Positions 41,713-51,000 of a stretch of DNA of 64,000 bases are shown piece after piece (positions within the stretch are counted from its first letter, which is position 1; each line of letters starts with the position of its first letter). The DNA lies in the NCBI GenBank assembly GCA_035274465.1, contig DATEOF010000190.1, forward strand, positions 62,001 through 126,000, given 5' to 3'. Source of the DNA: JADGRF01 sp035274465. GTDB taxonomy: Bacteria > Myxococcota_A > Polyangia > Polyangiales > JAFGIB01. A model generated the notes under the pieces. It searched no databases. It had not been told where the DNA came from and worked only from the letters and a program-made list of their open reading frames with translations. Made by a program: the position numbers and the translations under genes.

Positions 41713-42648
41713 ATGGCCAACGACCTGGCACGCTCCGGCACACGACCCGCTGTTCTAGCCGTGCTGGCGCTCCTCACTGCCTGCTACGGCTCGCGCGACA
41801 CCGATGCCGACGACGTCATGAACAGCTGGGTGGAGCTAGATGGTGCCGCGCGGACTGGAAGTGCTGGCAACCCTGGAATCGCTAGCCCCACCAAGCTTTC
41901 AGCCAGCGGCGGGGCAGGCTGTGCCGCGTTCCGGAAGCCCGGCGACGAGGGGACCTTCGACACGAGTGCATTCACCGGCATCGGCGGAGCGGGCGCGATG
42001 ATCGCGGGCACGTGCAAGCGCTGCGGCTGGGATGCTCGTGAGGACGCTTGCCAGGAGCTGGTGTACGGCGTGCCCCGCGTCGAGGACGCCAACTACCAAC
42101 CTTGCTTCGACCTGAGCTACCAGTACGCGCGCTGCCTGGAGGAAGAGAGCTGTGTTTGCGGCGGTTCGATCCCCGACAAGTGCGCGGTCGCGAAGACTCG
42201 CGTCGATGCCTGTTTGAAGACCGGCATGAGTAGTCCACCGCGCGACGCCGACAGCGGCGTGCCGTCGGATTGGGTGACCGTCGCGACGAAGTGCGGTTTC
42301 AAGTTCAAGGCGCCCCCGAACTACCGCGAGCAGCCCCTGCAGGGCACCGACTCGTGCGTGCTGCAATTCACCGCCAATGACTGCGATTACTTCGCCGACT
42401 ACGGCGCATTCTCGGGTGCACTCGAGTCGGACCGACCCTGCGGGAGGGGTCCGGTAACCATCGACGGGTTCGAGGCCGAGGTGATGGTTTGCCCGAACAC
42501 GCCGAGGGCCGGACACTTCAAGACCGGCGTCCACTTCCCTTTCACCCGAAAGAGCATGACTCGACTCACGATGACGGGGACTTGCCCTTCCGGAACCGCC
42601 TCGATGGAATCGCAGCTGCTGTACTACTCGATCCGCTTCAGCGAGTAG
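41713..42648 (+). CDS. Secreted lipoprotein, Cys-rich
   Basis: I do not recognise the family. A lipoprotein signal (VLAVLALLTAC) is followed by a Gly/Ser linker, a cysteine-dense middle (CKRCGWDAREDAC, CLEEESCVCGG, KCAVAKTRVDAC) and a C-terminal domain of about 130 residues with conserved TKCGFKFKAPPN strands. An immediate GTG at 41710 is an alternative start. The end overlaps the convergent LPMO-like gene by 25 bases. Confidence 0.75.
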   Translation: MANDLARSGTRPAVLAVLALLTACYGSRDTDADDVMNSWVELDGAARTGSAGNPGIASPTKLSASGGAGCAAFRKPGDEGTFDTSAFTGIGGAGAMIAGTCKRCGWDAREDACQELVYGVPRVEDANYQPCFDLSYQYARCLEEESCVCGGSIPDKCAVAKTRVDACLKTGMSSPPRDADSGVPSDWVTVATKCGFKFKAPPNYREQPLQGTDSCVLQFTANDCDYFADYGAFSGALESDRPCGRGPVTIDGFEAEVMVCPNTPRAGHFKTGVHFPFTRKSMTRLTMTGTCPSGTASMESQLLYYSIRFSE

Positions 42649-43640
42649 GAGCTTCTCGCGCGGCGCCGGCGCAAGCCGAACGCCAATCCAATCACGAACA
42701 GGCCGCCGAGCAGGCCATTCCCGCGCAGCGGAGCGCTCGCGGTGCTGCAACCACCCGAGCTCTGCACTGGAGTAGGCGCGGCTGCCGGCGCCATCGTTTG
42801 TGCACTGGCGGTGGTTCCGGTCCCGGCGCCGCCGGTCGTCGACGCAGGTTTACCTGCGCTTGCAGTCGTAGTCGTGGTCGGGCTCGACCCAGCCGCCGTG
42901 CTCTTCGAACCAGCAGCGGCACCTGCCCCGCCAGTCATCGCACTCGCTCCGGCGCCGCCAGCGGCTGCCATGCTTCCAGCGCCGCCGGTCATCATCACCG
43001 TGCTCCCGCCCGCACCAGCCGCCGTGGACGCGCCGCCCGCACCGCTGCCGCCGCCAGCGGCAGGAGTACCGGCTGCCCCGCCGCTTCCAGCTGCAGCGCC
43101 GCCAGCGGGCATGATCTTGATGTTGGCGCAGTGGTAGTAAAAACATGACGGCGGATGCGGCGTCATGAACTGGATCAGCTGGAGCGTGCACTTGTCGCAG
43201 GTGAAACCCGCGGGCAGCTTGACCTTCTGGCTGAACATGCGCTTGCCGTCATCGCTCGTGGTTGGAAACAACCCGTCCGCGAGCACAGGCATTACCGGCG
43301 GATTCTGGATCTCCGCACTTTGACAGCTCCCATTCACCTTCGGGTCCTTGAACTCCGAGGGATCCTTGGCCAGCGAGATCCGGAAGTGACCGTTGTGCGG
43401 CACAGTCTCGGTCCACTCGACGGTGATCTCCTCACCTTCCATGAACGTCGTCACCATGTTGGTCGGGGTGCCCTGTCCTTCGGTCGAGCCCGGTCCACAC
43501 GGGGGATCTTTCTGCGGACCCCCTGAAGAGTTCTCTTGAACTGCCGACGCCGGCTTGAGCAGCTTGATGTGCGCGTGAGCGTGGCCCCCGTACGCGAGCA
43601 GTCCGGCTGCGACCGCAACACCAGCGATACGCACGATCAT
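42624..43640 (-). CDS. Lytic polysaccharide monooxygenase-like protein, MYXO-CTERM-type tail
   Basis: After a signal peptide ending HAHA the mature chain would begin with His24 (HIKLLKPAS), the N-terminal copper histidine of LPMOs, and the second copper histidine is in PHNGHFRISL. It resembles the myxobacterial SCE4755-type LPMO-like family. The catalytic domain ends near residue 190, then about 100 residues of Gly/Ala/Ser/Thr linker, and a tail with a Cys (SSGGCSTASAPL), a transmembrane helix (LLGGLFVIGLAFGL) and RRRRARS, the plan of MYXO-CTERM sorting signals. GGAGG precedes the ATG. Probably cell-surface anchored and oxidising a polysaccharide. Confidence 0.85.
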   Translation of the reverse strand: MIVRIAGVAVAAGLLAYGGHAHAHIKLLKPASAVQENSSGGPQKDPPCGPGSTEGQGTPTNMVTTFMEGEEITVEWTETVPHNGHFRISLAKDPSEFKDPKVNGSCQSAEIQNPPVMPVLADGLFPTTSDDGKRMFSQKVKLPAGFTCDKCTLQLIQFMTPHPPSCFYYHCANIKIMPAGGAAAGSGGAAGTPAAGGGSGAGGASTAAGAGGSTVMMTGGAGSMAAAGGAGASAMTGGAGAAAGSKSTAAGSSPTTTTTASAGKPASTTGGAGTGTTASAQTMAPAAAPTPVQSSGGCSTASAPLRGNGLLGGLFVIGLAFGLRRRRARSSYSLKRIE

Positions 43641-43781
43641 GACAGCGCCTCCGTCGTATTTCACAGTACCTGATTCGGGAATGCCGCTCAGAGTTCGTCC
43701 CAGTTCTTGGACAACGATCTGGCGGACTGTTCCTTCCAACTAACTCGAATCAAACACACAATCAAATGGCGGTTTGCGCCA

Positions 43782-44993
43782 TCAGAGCAGCACGATCGTC
43801 TCGCAGCCGAACGCGATGCTGAGCGTGCCTCCGCCCGACACTCGTTTGCAGGAGGCGGGGCATAGCTTCACCTGCTTGGGTTGCACAGGGTCGTCGTAGA
43901 ACCATCCGAGCTCGTCGCCGCACGCAAGTTGCTCCGGCGCCTTGCGAAACAACGTCTCGCTACTGCCGGGCGGGGTGTAGCCCACGTTGACCTTGAGTGG
44001 ATCGAGGTTCTGTCCCGCGGGCGGCGCTGGGATCGCGTAGTCGCAAGGCAACGGCACGCTCTCGATCACGGCCTCGCCGAGGCGCGTGAAGATCGGTGTC
44101 CACTCGCTCGAACAGATCGACGACGTCAGGCCCTTGGTCATGCCCGCGAGCGTGTAGTACGTGTCTCCCGGCCTTGCCGCGCCGCAACTCAGCATGATGA
44201 GCGCGCAAAGGTCCGCGCTCGCATCACGCATACAGTTGGTGTCGCCGCACGGCGCCGGGCCTTCCGACGAGATGGTGTGCTGGATGAAGTCATGACCCAA
44301 CAGCACCTTCATATCGTTGTGGAACCCCTGAGCGCGCTCCTGCGGCGTGGCCATGCCCTTGTACGTGCTCTCGTCGTCCGTCACGGTGACGAAGTGCGTC
44401 GTCGCTCCGGAACGCAGGAAGCTCTGGTACATCGGGAAGTCGGCCACCAACACGTCGAGCAAGTTGTACGAGTCCACGCGACTGTCGATGAACTTGTAGC
44501 GCGGGTCACCCGCGAGCGCGGTCCCACTCAGCGGATCGGATGGGGTGGCCGGGCAGATCCCCAGGGTCGTGGCCGCGGCCGAGGTCGTCATCATCACGAT
44601 CCGCACGTCGATGTTCGACTTGGTGATCGTGTCGGCGAACTGCGTGAGGTTCATGCCGATCTTCTCTTGTTCGTCGAGCATGCTGCCGGACGCATCGACG
44701 ACCCAGACGATGTCCACCGCAGGACTGCTCGGCGGTGGCGCAGTCACCGACGTGGCTGCGCAGCCGGCGTTGGTATCGGTCGGCGCGCCGCTGTCGACGA
44801 TCACTCCGGGCATGCCGGCGAGGCTCGGCTGATCGCCCATGAGCGGAGGCGCGGACATGCCTGCACTTCCAGGGCTCGGGGCGCTGGCACCTGCGTCACG
44901 GGTCATCACCGGGCGCTCTTCGCCTGCCGACTCGCTCGCGCACGCGGTGAAGAACGCGGCGAAGCCGTAGACCCAAAGGCGTTGGAACGACAT
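43782..44993 (-). CDS. von Willebrand factor A domain lipoprotein
   Basis: Exported vWA protein, paralogue of the one at 23205-24401. A lipoprotein signal (FAAFFTAC) and a Ser/Pro/Gly linker precede the vWA domain, which has the MIDAS motif DASGSM, a threonine in ATTLGIC and the DDE strand (TVTDDES). The C-terminus shares CPASCKRVSGGGTLSIAFGCETIVLL lettering with the other copy (GCKTAVLL). AGGAGG 7 bases upstream fixes the start. Downstream of the Rieske gene on the same strand, 14 bases away, so cotranscription is possible. Confidence 0.87.
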   Translation of the reverse strand: MSFQRLWVYGFAAFFTACASESAGEERPVMTRDAGASAPSPGSAGMSAPPLMGDQPSLAGMPGVIVDSGAPTDTNAGCAATSVTAPPPSSPAVDIVWVVDASGSMLDEQEKIGMNLTQFADTITKSNIDVRIVMMTTSAAATTLGICPATPSDPLSGTALAGDPRYKFIDSRVDSYNLLDVLVADFPMYQSFLRSGATTHFVTVTDDESTYKGMATPQERAQGFHNDMKVLLGHDFIQHTISSEGPAPCGDTNCMRDASADLCALIMLSCGAARPGDTYYTLAGMTKGLTSSICSSEWTPIFTRLGEAVIESVPLPCDYAIPAPPAGQNLDPLKVNVGYTPPGSSETLFRKAPEQLACGDELGWFYDDPVQPKQVKLCPASCKRVSGGGTLSIAFGCETIVLL

Positions 44994-45007
44994 GGGAGCC
45001 TCCTCTT

Positions 45008-46033
45008 CTACGCTCTGACGTCCACGACGCGCCGCCTCGGCAACGTCGACCACTTCTGCTGCCACGTGCCGTCGACTGCGAGATCGTGGATGCGCCGAAT
45101 CAAGAGCGTTGCGGTGTCGGCCTCCACACTACGCTCGAAGCATTCACCCTCGCGTGCGGCGTCGTACCAGGGCTGGCTGCTCTCGAGCAGGACCCGGTCC
45201 TGGCGTATGACCTTCGGCTCGCGCGAGGTCCACCGGAGCTGACCGCCGAACACCGGGATCGGATTCGGTGCGAACAACCACTCGAGCCTGCAGCTGTTGC
45301 GCCCGGTCGGCACGACGTGCAACACGACGCGTAGCCGCTTGCCAGGTCGCGGGGAGAACTCCACGGTGATGCGGCCCGGCAGCTCATACGTGAGCTTACC
45401 CAGAGACTGATCCGGGATCGGGTCCTGCTCGCTGGCGGTGACCGGCGCGAACACGACCAGACCCACCTCGCTCACGCGCACCTCGTACTGCTGGTCCCGG
45501 AGACCGCGCTCCGCCATGGCGGAGTACGCGGGATGCGTCTGCGGATGAGCGAAGTAGGCGTGACACCAGTCGACGTTGTTCTCGATCAGCTTGAGTGCGT
45601 CGCACTGCACGTCCACCGAGCCCTGGAGCCAGCGCTTGCGCGCGAAATCCGCGATCCGGCTCGGCAGGATCGAACCAGGGTCCAGATCGCCCACCCAGAT
45701 CCAGACGTACCCCTCCTGCTCCACCGTCCGGAAGGACGCGACTGCACAGCCCTTCGCGATGCGCTGACCCTGAACGAGCGATGGAATCTGGACACACGCT
45801 CCGCTGCCGTCGAATCGCCACCCGTGATAGCCGCAAGCCAACGCGCCGTCGGTCACGCGGCCCAGAGAAAGCTTCACGCCGCGGTGGGGACAGCGATCGA
45901 GCAGCGCGCGTACTTGCCCCTCTCGATCGCGAAAGAGCGCGAGGTCGAGGTCGAGAACTCGCGCGGCTCTGGGTTTGTCTCTGAGTTGGGATGACGCGAC
46001 CGCGACGTACCAGTGATTCCGAATTTCACTCAT
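45008..46033 (-). CDS. Rieske [2Fe-2S] aromatic ring-hydroxylating oxygenase, alpha subunit
   Basis: Single-component VanA/PobA-like oxygenase of 341 residues. The Rieske cluster ligands are CPHRG (Cys48, His50) and CGYHGW 17 residues later. The catalytic domain carries the mononuclear iron residues in NNVDWCHAYFAH (Asp and two His). Such enzymes demethylate or hydroxylate aromatic or steroid-like substrates with a separate reductase, which is not encoded in this window. Start Met fits the usual N-terminus (MSEIRNHWYVA). It precedes a vWA lipoprotein gene. Confidence 0.93.
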   Translation of the reverse strand: MSEIRNHWYVAVASSQLRDKPRAARVLDLDLALFRDREGQVRALLDRCPHRGVKLSLGRVTDGALACGYHGWRFDGSGACVQIPSLVQGQRIAKGCAVASFRTVEQEGYVWIWVGDLDPGSILPSRIADFARKRWLQGSVDVQCDALKLIENNVDWCHAYFAHPQTHPAYSAMAERGLRDQQYEVRVSEVGLVVFAPVTASEQDPIPDQSLGKLTYELPGRITVEFSPRPGKRLRVVLHVVPTGRNSCRLEWLFAPNPIPVFGGQLRWTSREPKVIRQDRVLLESSQPWYDAAREGECFERSVEADTATLLIRRIHDLAVDGTWQQKWSTLPRRRVVDVRA

Positions 46034-46204
46034 TCAGCCCTCGCAGCGCTTGCTGCAACCTAGCTGCGGGCCGTGAGGTCGCCATGTCGCTCATCCAGCC
46101 TCCATGCCGACTCATCCGATTGTGGTGGCGAATCACTCCGTTAGTGCTCGCCAGGAGCGCGGCGATCGTTCACACCTGTCATTGAGTGCCGGGCGGAGGA
46201 CCTC

Positions 46205-47293
46205 ATGAAAGACGCGCGTTTGAGGATGATGACCTTCGGCTGGAGCGTCGCGAGCGCGGCGAGCCTGACCGTGGTCTACGCCGTGCTCGGGCCTCCGAAC
46301 CTTCCATCGTTGATCAGGATGTTCGCCGCCTCGGGCATCTACGCCGTCGTGATCGGCATACCCGCCGCGTTGGTGTCGCCGCCGCTGATCCGCGTCGGGC
46401 GAGGCATGCGCCTCTCGTTCCGAATTGCGCTGGGCACCTTCTCATCCCTCTTCGTGAGCGTTCCGTGCGCTCTCCTCGGGACCTCGATCCTGGTCGTCGT
46501 CGGTCTCGTACCCGCGGCGGAGCGCTGGTCGCGCTGGGAGCAGGACGTTCGCGTCACCGTGTTGGTCTCGCTCGCGGTGGGCGTCGCCACGGTTACATAC
46601 AGATGTCTGCACGAACGTCTGGAGAAGACCCAACTCGAGCTCAAGGGCCAGGAGCTCGCGCGTGCGCGCGCCGAGCAGCTTGCGAGCGAGGCCCAGTTCG
46701 CGTCGCTCGCGTCGCGGCTACAGCCGCACTTCCTGTTCAACACGCTCAACTCGATCAGCAGCCTGATCCGCACGGATCCGGTCCAGGCCGAGCGAATTCT
46801 GGGTCGGCTCGCCTCGCTCCTGCGCGCGTCGCTCGACTGCCGTGCGAGCGAGCTCGTGCCGCTCGGCAGGGAGTTGAAGCTGGTCGCGGACTACCTGGAG
46901 ATCCAACACGTGCGCCATCCCCAGCGACTCCGCTACCAGCTGCAGGTTGCGCCGACGCTCCTGGACCAGCGAGTCCCTCCATTTTCGATACAGACACTCG
47001 TGGAGAACGCGGTGAAGTACGCCGTTGCCCCGAGCGTGATAGGTTCCATGATCCGCGTCGTGGCCGGCGTGCGAGACGGACGGCTGTGCGTCGAGGTCTG
47101 GGATGAAGGTCCTGGCTTCAGCGCGGACGAGATCCCTCCCAACCATGGCCTCGACAACTTGCAGGCGCGACTGCGGTCCATCTACGCGGATACGGCTCGC
47201 CTGATCATCAGTCGAGAGCCGCTCGGCGCACCCGGCCTCGAACAGACCCGCGTCGCCGTGGAGCTGCCCGTCCCGAGCGAGGTGGCCGTATGA
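46205..47293 (+). CDS. LytS/YehU-type sensor histidine kinase
   Basis: Membrane histidine kinase with four hydrophobic segments in residues 1-125 and no periplasmic loop of note, then a coiled coil (residues about 130-175), the His_kinase motif LQPHFLFNTLNSISSLIR with the phosphorylated His, and an HATPase_c domain (LVENAVKYAV, DEGPGF, GLDNLQARL). This is the class that pairs with LytTR regulators. The next gene overlaps its stop by 4 bases. Confidence 0.93.
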   Translation: MKDARLRMMTFGWSVASAASLTVVYAVLGPPNLPSLIRMFAASGIYAVVIGIPAALVSPPLIRVGRGMRLSFRIALGTFSSLFVSVPCALLGTSILVVVGLVPAAERWSRWEQDVRVTVLVSLAVGVATVTYRCLHERLEKTQLELKGQELARARAEQLASEAQFASLASRLQPHFLFNTLNSISSLIRTDPVQAERILGRLASLLRASLDCRASELVPLGRELKLVADYLEIQHVRHPQRLRYQLQVAPTLLDQRVPPFSIQTLVENAVKYAVAPSVIGSMIRVVAGVRDGRLCVEVWDEGPGFSADEIPPNHGLDNLQARLRSIYADTARLIISREPLGAPGLEQTRVAVELPVPSEVAV

Positions 47294-48066
47294 AGCGGAA
47301 GACGCGTGCGTTCCTGGTCGATGACGAGCCGTTGGCACTCGAGCGTTTGCACCGCATGCTCGCCCCGTTCGATCAGCTCGACGTCGTCGGTCAGAGCACC
47401 GACCCGACGCTGGCGCTCCAGGAGATCGCGAAGCTCCGCCCCGACACCCTCCTCCTAGACATCGAGATGCCAGGGCTCAGCGGCTTCGAGCTCGTTTCAC
47501 GCCTGGCGTTCGAGCCCACGATCATCTTCACGACCGCCTACGACCAGTACGCGCTCAAGGCGTTCGAGGTCAACTCGATCGACTACCTGCTCAAGCCGAT
47601 CGATCCCGAAGAGCTGGCCCGCGCTCTCAACAAGCTCGAGCGACGAAAGGCCGAGGGGGGCGTCGGGCTGGCGCAGATCCAGGCGGCGATCGCGGAGATC
47701 ACGGGAGTCTGCGCTGCGGCACCTCCTCTGCAGCGCATCGCATCCCGGGTCGGCCAGCGCATCAAACTGGTCGACCTGGTGCGCGTCTCGCACTTCGCCG
47801 CCGATGACAAGCTCACCTACGCGGTGACGGACGAAGGCTCGCACGTGGTAGACATGACGTTGAGCGACCTCGAAGCGGCGTTGGATCCACGGTGCTTCCA
47901 GCGCATCCATCGCTCGTGGCTCGTGAACCTGGAATACGTCGCCGAGCTGAACGGTTCGTTCGCCGGCACATACCGCGTGCGCTTGAAGGATCGCCAGCAG
48001 TCCGAGCTCCGAGTGGCGCGCGATCGCGTCCAGCCGCTGAAGGAGAAGCTCGGGGTTCTGGGCTGA
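47290..48066 (+). CDS. LytTR family response regulator
   Basis: Receiver domain at residues 1-120 with Asp11-Asp12, phosphoacceptor Asp57 (LLDIEMPGLSG), Thr in IIFTTAYDQYA and Lys in YLLKPID, followed by a LytTR DNA-binding domain (about 150-258: FAADDKLTYAVT, CFQRIHRSWLVNLEYV, LRVARDRV). Cognate partner of the kinase overlapping it by 4 bases. Target operators are not identifiable here. Similar pairs control envelope or nutrient genes. Confidence 0.95.
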   Translation: MKRKTRAFLVDDEPLALERLHRMLAPFDQLDVVGQSTDPTLALQEIAKLRPDTLLLDIEMPGLSGFELVSRLAFEPTIIFTTAYDQYALKAFEVNSIDYLLKPIDPEELARALNKLERRKAEGGVGLAQIQAAIAEITGVCAAAPPLQRIASRVGQRIKLVDLVRVSHFAADDKLTYAVTDEGSHVVDMTLSDLEAALDPRCFQRIHRSWLVNLEYVAELNGSFAGTYRVRLKDRQQSELRVARDRVQPLKEKLGVLG

Positions 48067-48162
48067 CTCACTCGGCAGCGCAGCGGCCAGCACTGAGGCC
48101 CAGGATCATTTCGATGTAGAGTCTGAGTCCCACGCTCAAGCACCTCTCCAACACGGCGCGGT

Positions 48163-49017
48163 TCACTCACTCCATGAAACGGCCAGGTACGCGCCCCGGG
48201 GCGAGCCAGCCACGCTGACCTTGGGGCCTTCGCCGTCGAAAGCCCGGTGAAAGAAGTACGGTATCGCGAAGCCGATTCCCGCGCCCATGACAGCGCCCGT
48301 CAACACATCGGTCGAGTAGTGTTGATCCGCGGCGATGCGCGTATAACCGACGAACGTCGCAAGCGTGAGCCCAGCTGCCCAGACCCAGGGCGCAAACCGA
48401 TAGCGGCGAAGAGTCGCCACCGTTCCGGCCGCTGATGCGAGCGCGAACGTCCAGCTCGTGTGTGACGAGTAGAACGACACGTTGTTGTCGAGCGGATCAG
48501 CGGTGAGCGGTTTCTCCGCTTCGGAAAGGCCGTGCACGAACGGGCGCTCTCGCCCCGCCAGCGGCTTGACGAGCTGCACCACGGCTTCCGCCAGCATCAC
48601 CGCTTCCACGATGAGCAGGGCGTCGATGGGAAAGTTCCGGAGCACGTCGTCGTGATGCGCAGCCCATGCGATCGATCCCAGCGCAACGACGGGTGCAACA
48701 GCGTATCCCACGACGTCGCCCAGCGTGTTGGCGGTGCCCGTGTCATTCCAGCGGAACGCGCTGCGCGCCGCCGAATCCAGGCCATTCAACGCATCCGATC
48801 CATCGCTGTGGCAGTCGCACCAGCGTGCGTCCAGCGGAGCCAACTCCGCCTTGGCCAGCTGCGAGACGACGACCCAGGTCACCGCTGCGGCAGTGACTGG
48901 AATGTCCACGCGTAGGTCGTACGGAAGCACGGCGGTCTGCGCGTGCGCGCTTGCAGACACGAGCGCAATCAGCATGGCTGATAGCCACGCCCGGACCAGA
49001 AGCGTGTTTCGCGGCAT
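48163..49017 (-). CDS. PAP2 family phosphatase
   Basis: Exported or membrane PAP2-type acid phosphatase. A signal anchor (LLVRAWLSAMLIALVSASAHAQ) opens the protein. The three PAP2 signatures are in order: KPLAGRERP, SFYSSHTSW and RIAADQHYSTDVLTGA, giving the catalytic His and Arg/Asp set. Four further hydrophobic helices suggest a membrane-bound lipid phosphatase. Start at the internal Met 49017 because the N-terminal 74 residues of the long open frame are non-homologous and Arg-rich. Confidence 0.87.
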   Translation of the reverse strand: MPRNTLLVRAWLSAMLIALVSASAHAQTAVLPYDLRVDIPVTAAAVTWVVVSQLAKAELAPLDARWCDCHSDGSDALNGLDSAARSAFRWNDTGTANTLGDVVGYAVAPVVALGSIAWAAHHDDVLRNFPIDALLIVEAVMLAEAVVQLVKPLAGRERPFVHGLSEAEKPLTADPLDNNVSFYSSHTSWTFALASAAGTVATLRRYRFAPWVWAAGLTLATFVGYTRIAADQHYSTDVLTGAVMGAGIGFAIPYFFHRAFDGEGPKVSVAGSPRGAYLAVSWSE

Positions 49018-49028
49018 CCAGACCGATT

Positions 49029-49187
49029 CTATCCAGCGCCGGGACCGTGCAGGCGTTCCTCCTGCGCCCGTCCGTGCAGGCGTACGAAGCGTTTTGCCAA
49101 CAACACGAGGTAGACGAATCCCACCGTCGCCACGGCTGTAGCGGTGGCCAAGAGCGCCCAGATCTCGACGACGCCAACGCTCATCAT
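49029..49187 (-). CDS. Small membrane protein
   Basis: A 52-residue frame with one transmembrane helix (IWALLATATAVATVGFVYLVLLAKRFV) and a basic tail lies 11 bases before the PAP2 gene on the same strand. No family is recognised; it may resemble CcmD-like mini proteins. A Shine-Dalgarno site is weak. Confidence 0.4.
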   Translation of the reverse strand: MMSVGVVEIWALLATATAVATVGFVYLVLLAKRFVRLHGRAQEERLHGPGAG

Positions 49188-49574
49188 GGCGACCCCCCAG
49201 GCGCTCTCCTCCACCCGTCTGTGCGGCCGCGTGCAGCACACCGAACGATGTTGGTCTGCATGATGTTCCCCTTCAGCAGTCCGATTTCAGAGTTGTCTGC
49301 CTCCTCAACGTTTTGTGCAACCCGCCTTGTATCCCCGGGTACGCGTTGTCCCACGACTCACGACATGATTACGATTGTGTAGCGCTCGGTACTCTCGCGC
49401 GAAGGCAAGGTCAGCGCGAGCGCGGCTGAGCGCCGGCAATCACATGGCACTTCAACTCGAGACGAAACTCGAGCTGACGTTGGTCGGCATTTCGAACCCC
49501 GTGCACTCAAAGGCGCGCGAAAGGCAGGCGCGTTCAACGCCCGCGGGTTGCCGGGACCCGCCGGCCTGCAACGC
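49188..49574. other. Intergenic region without a supported gene
   Basis: About 390 bases between the small membrane protein and the methyltransferase gene. Open frames here are short, with no ribosome site and no family-like lettering. Slightly AT-richer segments near 49300-49390 may hold promoters, but no specific motif stands out. Confidence 0.5.
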
Positions 49575-50276
49575 TCACGGATGTAGTCGCCACCACAGGC
49601 CAGTGCACTCGGTCAACACTCGGTCGCCTCCGTTCACGAACGCGTCCGCCAAATCTTCCCCGAAGAAGGCACGCACCATGCGCTCGCCTTCCAGCCGGGA
49701 TGGGAATGCGTAGTCGGTCCGGATCCAATCGCGAGCGAACGCGTATTCGCCTTCGAGCATGGCGTAGTAGCGCGCGAGCGCGATGGGTGGCTCGAAGGGT
49801 GTGAAGTGACCTGTACCCAGCGTCTCGATCACGATCGCGGTCCCGCCCGGGCGCAGCACGCGCAGCATCTCGCGCAACGCGCGCTCGATGGGCTCGCGCC
49901 AGCTGTGCTCGGTCCACACGGTTTGATGCCCAAAGGTCCAGCCGGCAATTGCCAGATCCGCGCACGCGTCGGCGACGGGGATGCTGGCGTTGTCGGCGAG
50001 CTCGAACACACAATTCTCGAAGCCCGCGCGCTCACAGTGACGCCGAGCGACTTCGAGCATCGGCTCGGCAGCATCAAAGGCTCGAATCTTCCGCACGTGC
50101 GGAGCGAGCAACATCGTCACGCGGCCGGTGCCCGCACCGAGCTCGACCACCTCCGCGCCCGCGAGCGACACGCGCTTGCGAATCGCCGGGAGCAAATTGC
50201 CCTTGTAGTCCTCACAGCGCACCAGCTGATCGTAGACTTCAGGCTGCTGCTGATAGATTTCACGAGCATCCGGCAT
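49575..50276 (-). CDS. Class I SAM-dependent methyltransferase
   Basis: Methyltransferase of 233 residues with motif I VVELGAGTGRVTMLLAP, motif II-like acidic end (IRAFDAAEPML), and motif IV region LADNASIPVADACADLAIAGWTFGH. Substrate is unknown; the N-terminus begins DAREIYQQQPEVYDQLV, typical of ubiquinone/menaquinone-type or small-molecule methyltransferases. It lies alone between a membrane protein and a TetR gene. Confidence 0.9.
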   Translation of the reverse strand: MPDAREIYQQQPEVYDQLVRCEDYKGNLLPAIRKRVSLAGAEVVELGAGTGRVTMLLAPHVRKIRAFDAAEPMLEVARRHCERAGFENCVFELADNASIPVADACADLAIAGWTFGHQTVWTEHSWREPIERALREMLRVLRPGGTAIVIETLGTGHFTPFEPPIALARYYAMLEGEYAFARDWIRTDYAFPSRLEGERMVRAFFGEDLADAFVNGGDRVLTECTGLWWRLHP

Positions 50277-50366
50277 CTTTCATTTATCGCGCTTCGCTTC
50301 GGTTCTCGCAAGATCGGCGCTCCGCTCTCGCTGTCACCATTCATTCGAAGTGCGGAGGCGCTGGCC

Positions 50367-50930
50367 TCACAGGCTCCGAACCCACGCCTTCAGGCGACTC
50401 GCCTCGCGGGTGACATAGCGCGCGCTGTGAAACGTATGCGTAAGCAGGCTCGCGCCTTGCAACGCGGCCAGCAAATGGACGGCGTGGTCACGCGACTCTG
50501 AGCCGAGGCCGGCCGCGCGGAACTGCGCCTCCAGCCACGTCAGCATCTCAGCGAACAACTTGGCCGCGTGCTCGGCGAGCGGGCCGCCTTCCTTGTGAAG
50601 CTCGGCGCAGAGCGTGCCGATCGGACAGCCGCTCCGCGCAAGCGACTCACGACTGTCGATGGTCATTTGAATGAACGCTTCGAGGCGCGCTGTCGCATCA
50701 GGCAGCCCATCCCAACGCGCGCGCGCGCTGGCGAAGTTCTCGGCGAGCTTCTCGACGAGAGCCTCTCCAAGCGCCTCCTTGGTCCTGAAGTAGTAGTACA
50801 CGTTGCCCAGCGGCACGTCGGATTCGCGCGCGATGTCGGCCAGAGACGTACTGTGGAAGCCGTGCTCGTGCGCCAGCTTCGCTGCGGTGAGGATCAATCG
50901 CGTGCGCTTGTCGAGACTCTGGCGCGCCAT
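50367..50930 (-). CDS. TetR/AcrR family transcriptional regulator
   Basis: A 187-residue repressor with the helix-turn-helix RLILTAAKLAHEHGFHSTSLADIARESDVPLGNVYYYFRTKEAL and a TetR_C-type ligand domain. Cysteine in RSGCPIGTLC lies within the family's conserved ligand-domain motif (SGCPIGTL), as in TetR proteins for electrophiles or quinones. It is 70 bases downstream of a DoxX gene on the same strand, and the operator at 51431-51450 ahead of DoxX probably controls both as an autoregulated unit. Confidence 0.93.
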   Translation of the reverse strand: MARQSLDKRTRLILTAAKLAHEHGFHSTSLADIARESDVPLGNVYYYFRTKEALGEALVEKLAENFASARARWDGLPDATARLEAFIQMTIDSRESLARSGCPIGTLCAELHKEGGPLAEHAAKLFAEMLTWLEAQFRAAGLGSESRDHAVHLLAALQGASLLTHTFHSARYVTREASRLKAWVRSL

Positions 50931-51000
50931 GTTCGTGCGAGTCTACTGGATCTTCGATGCATACGGCCGGAGAGCGACGTCGCCCGGGATTGGCCGCGCG

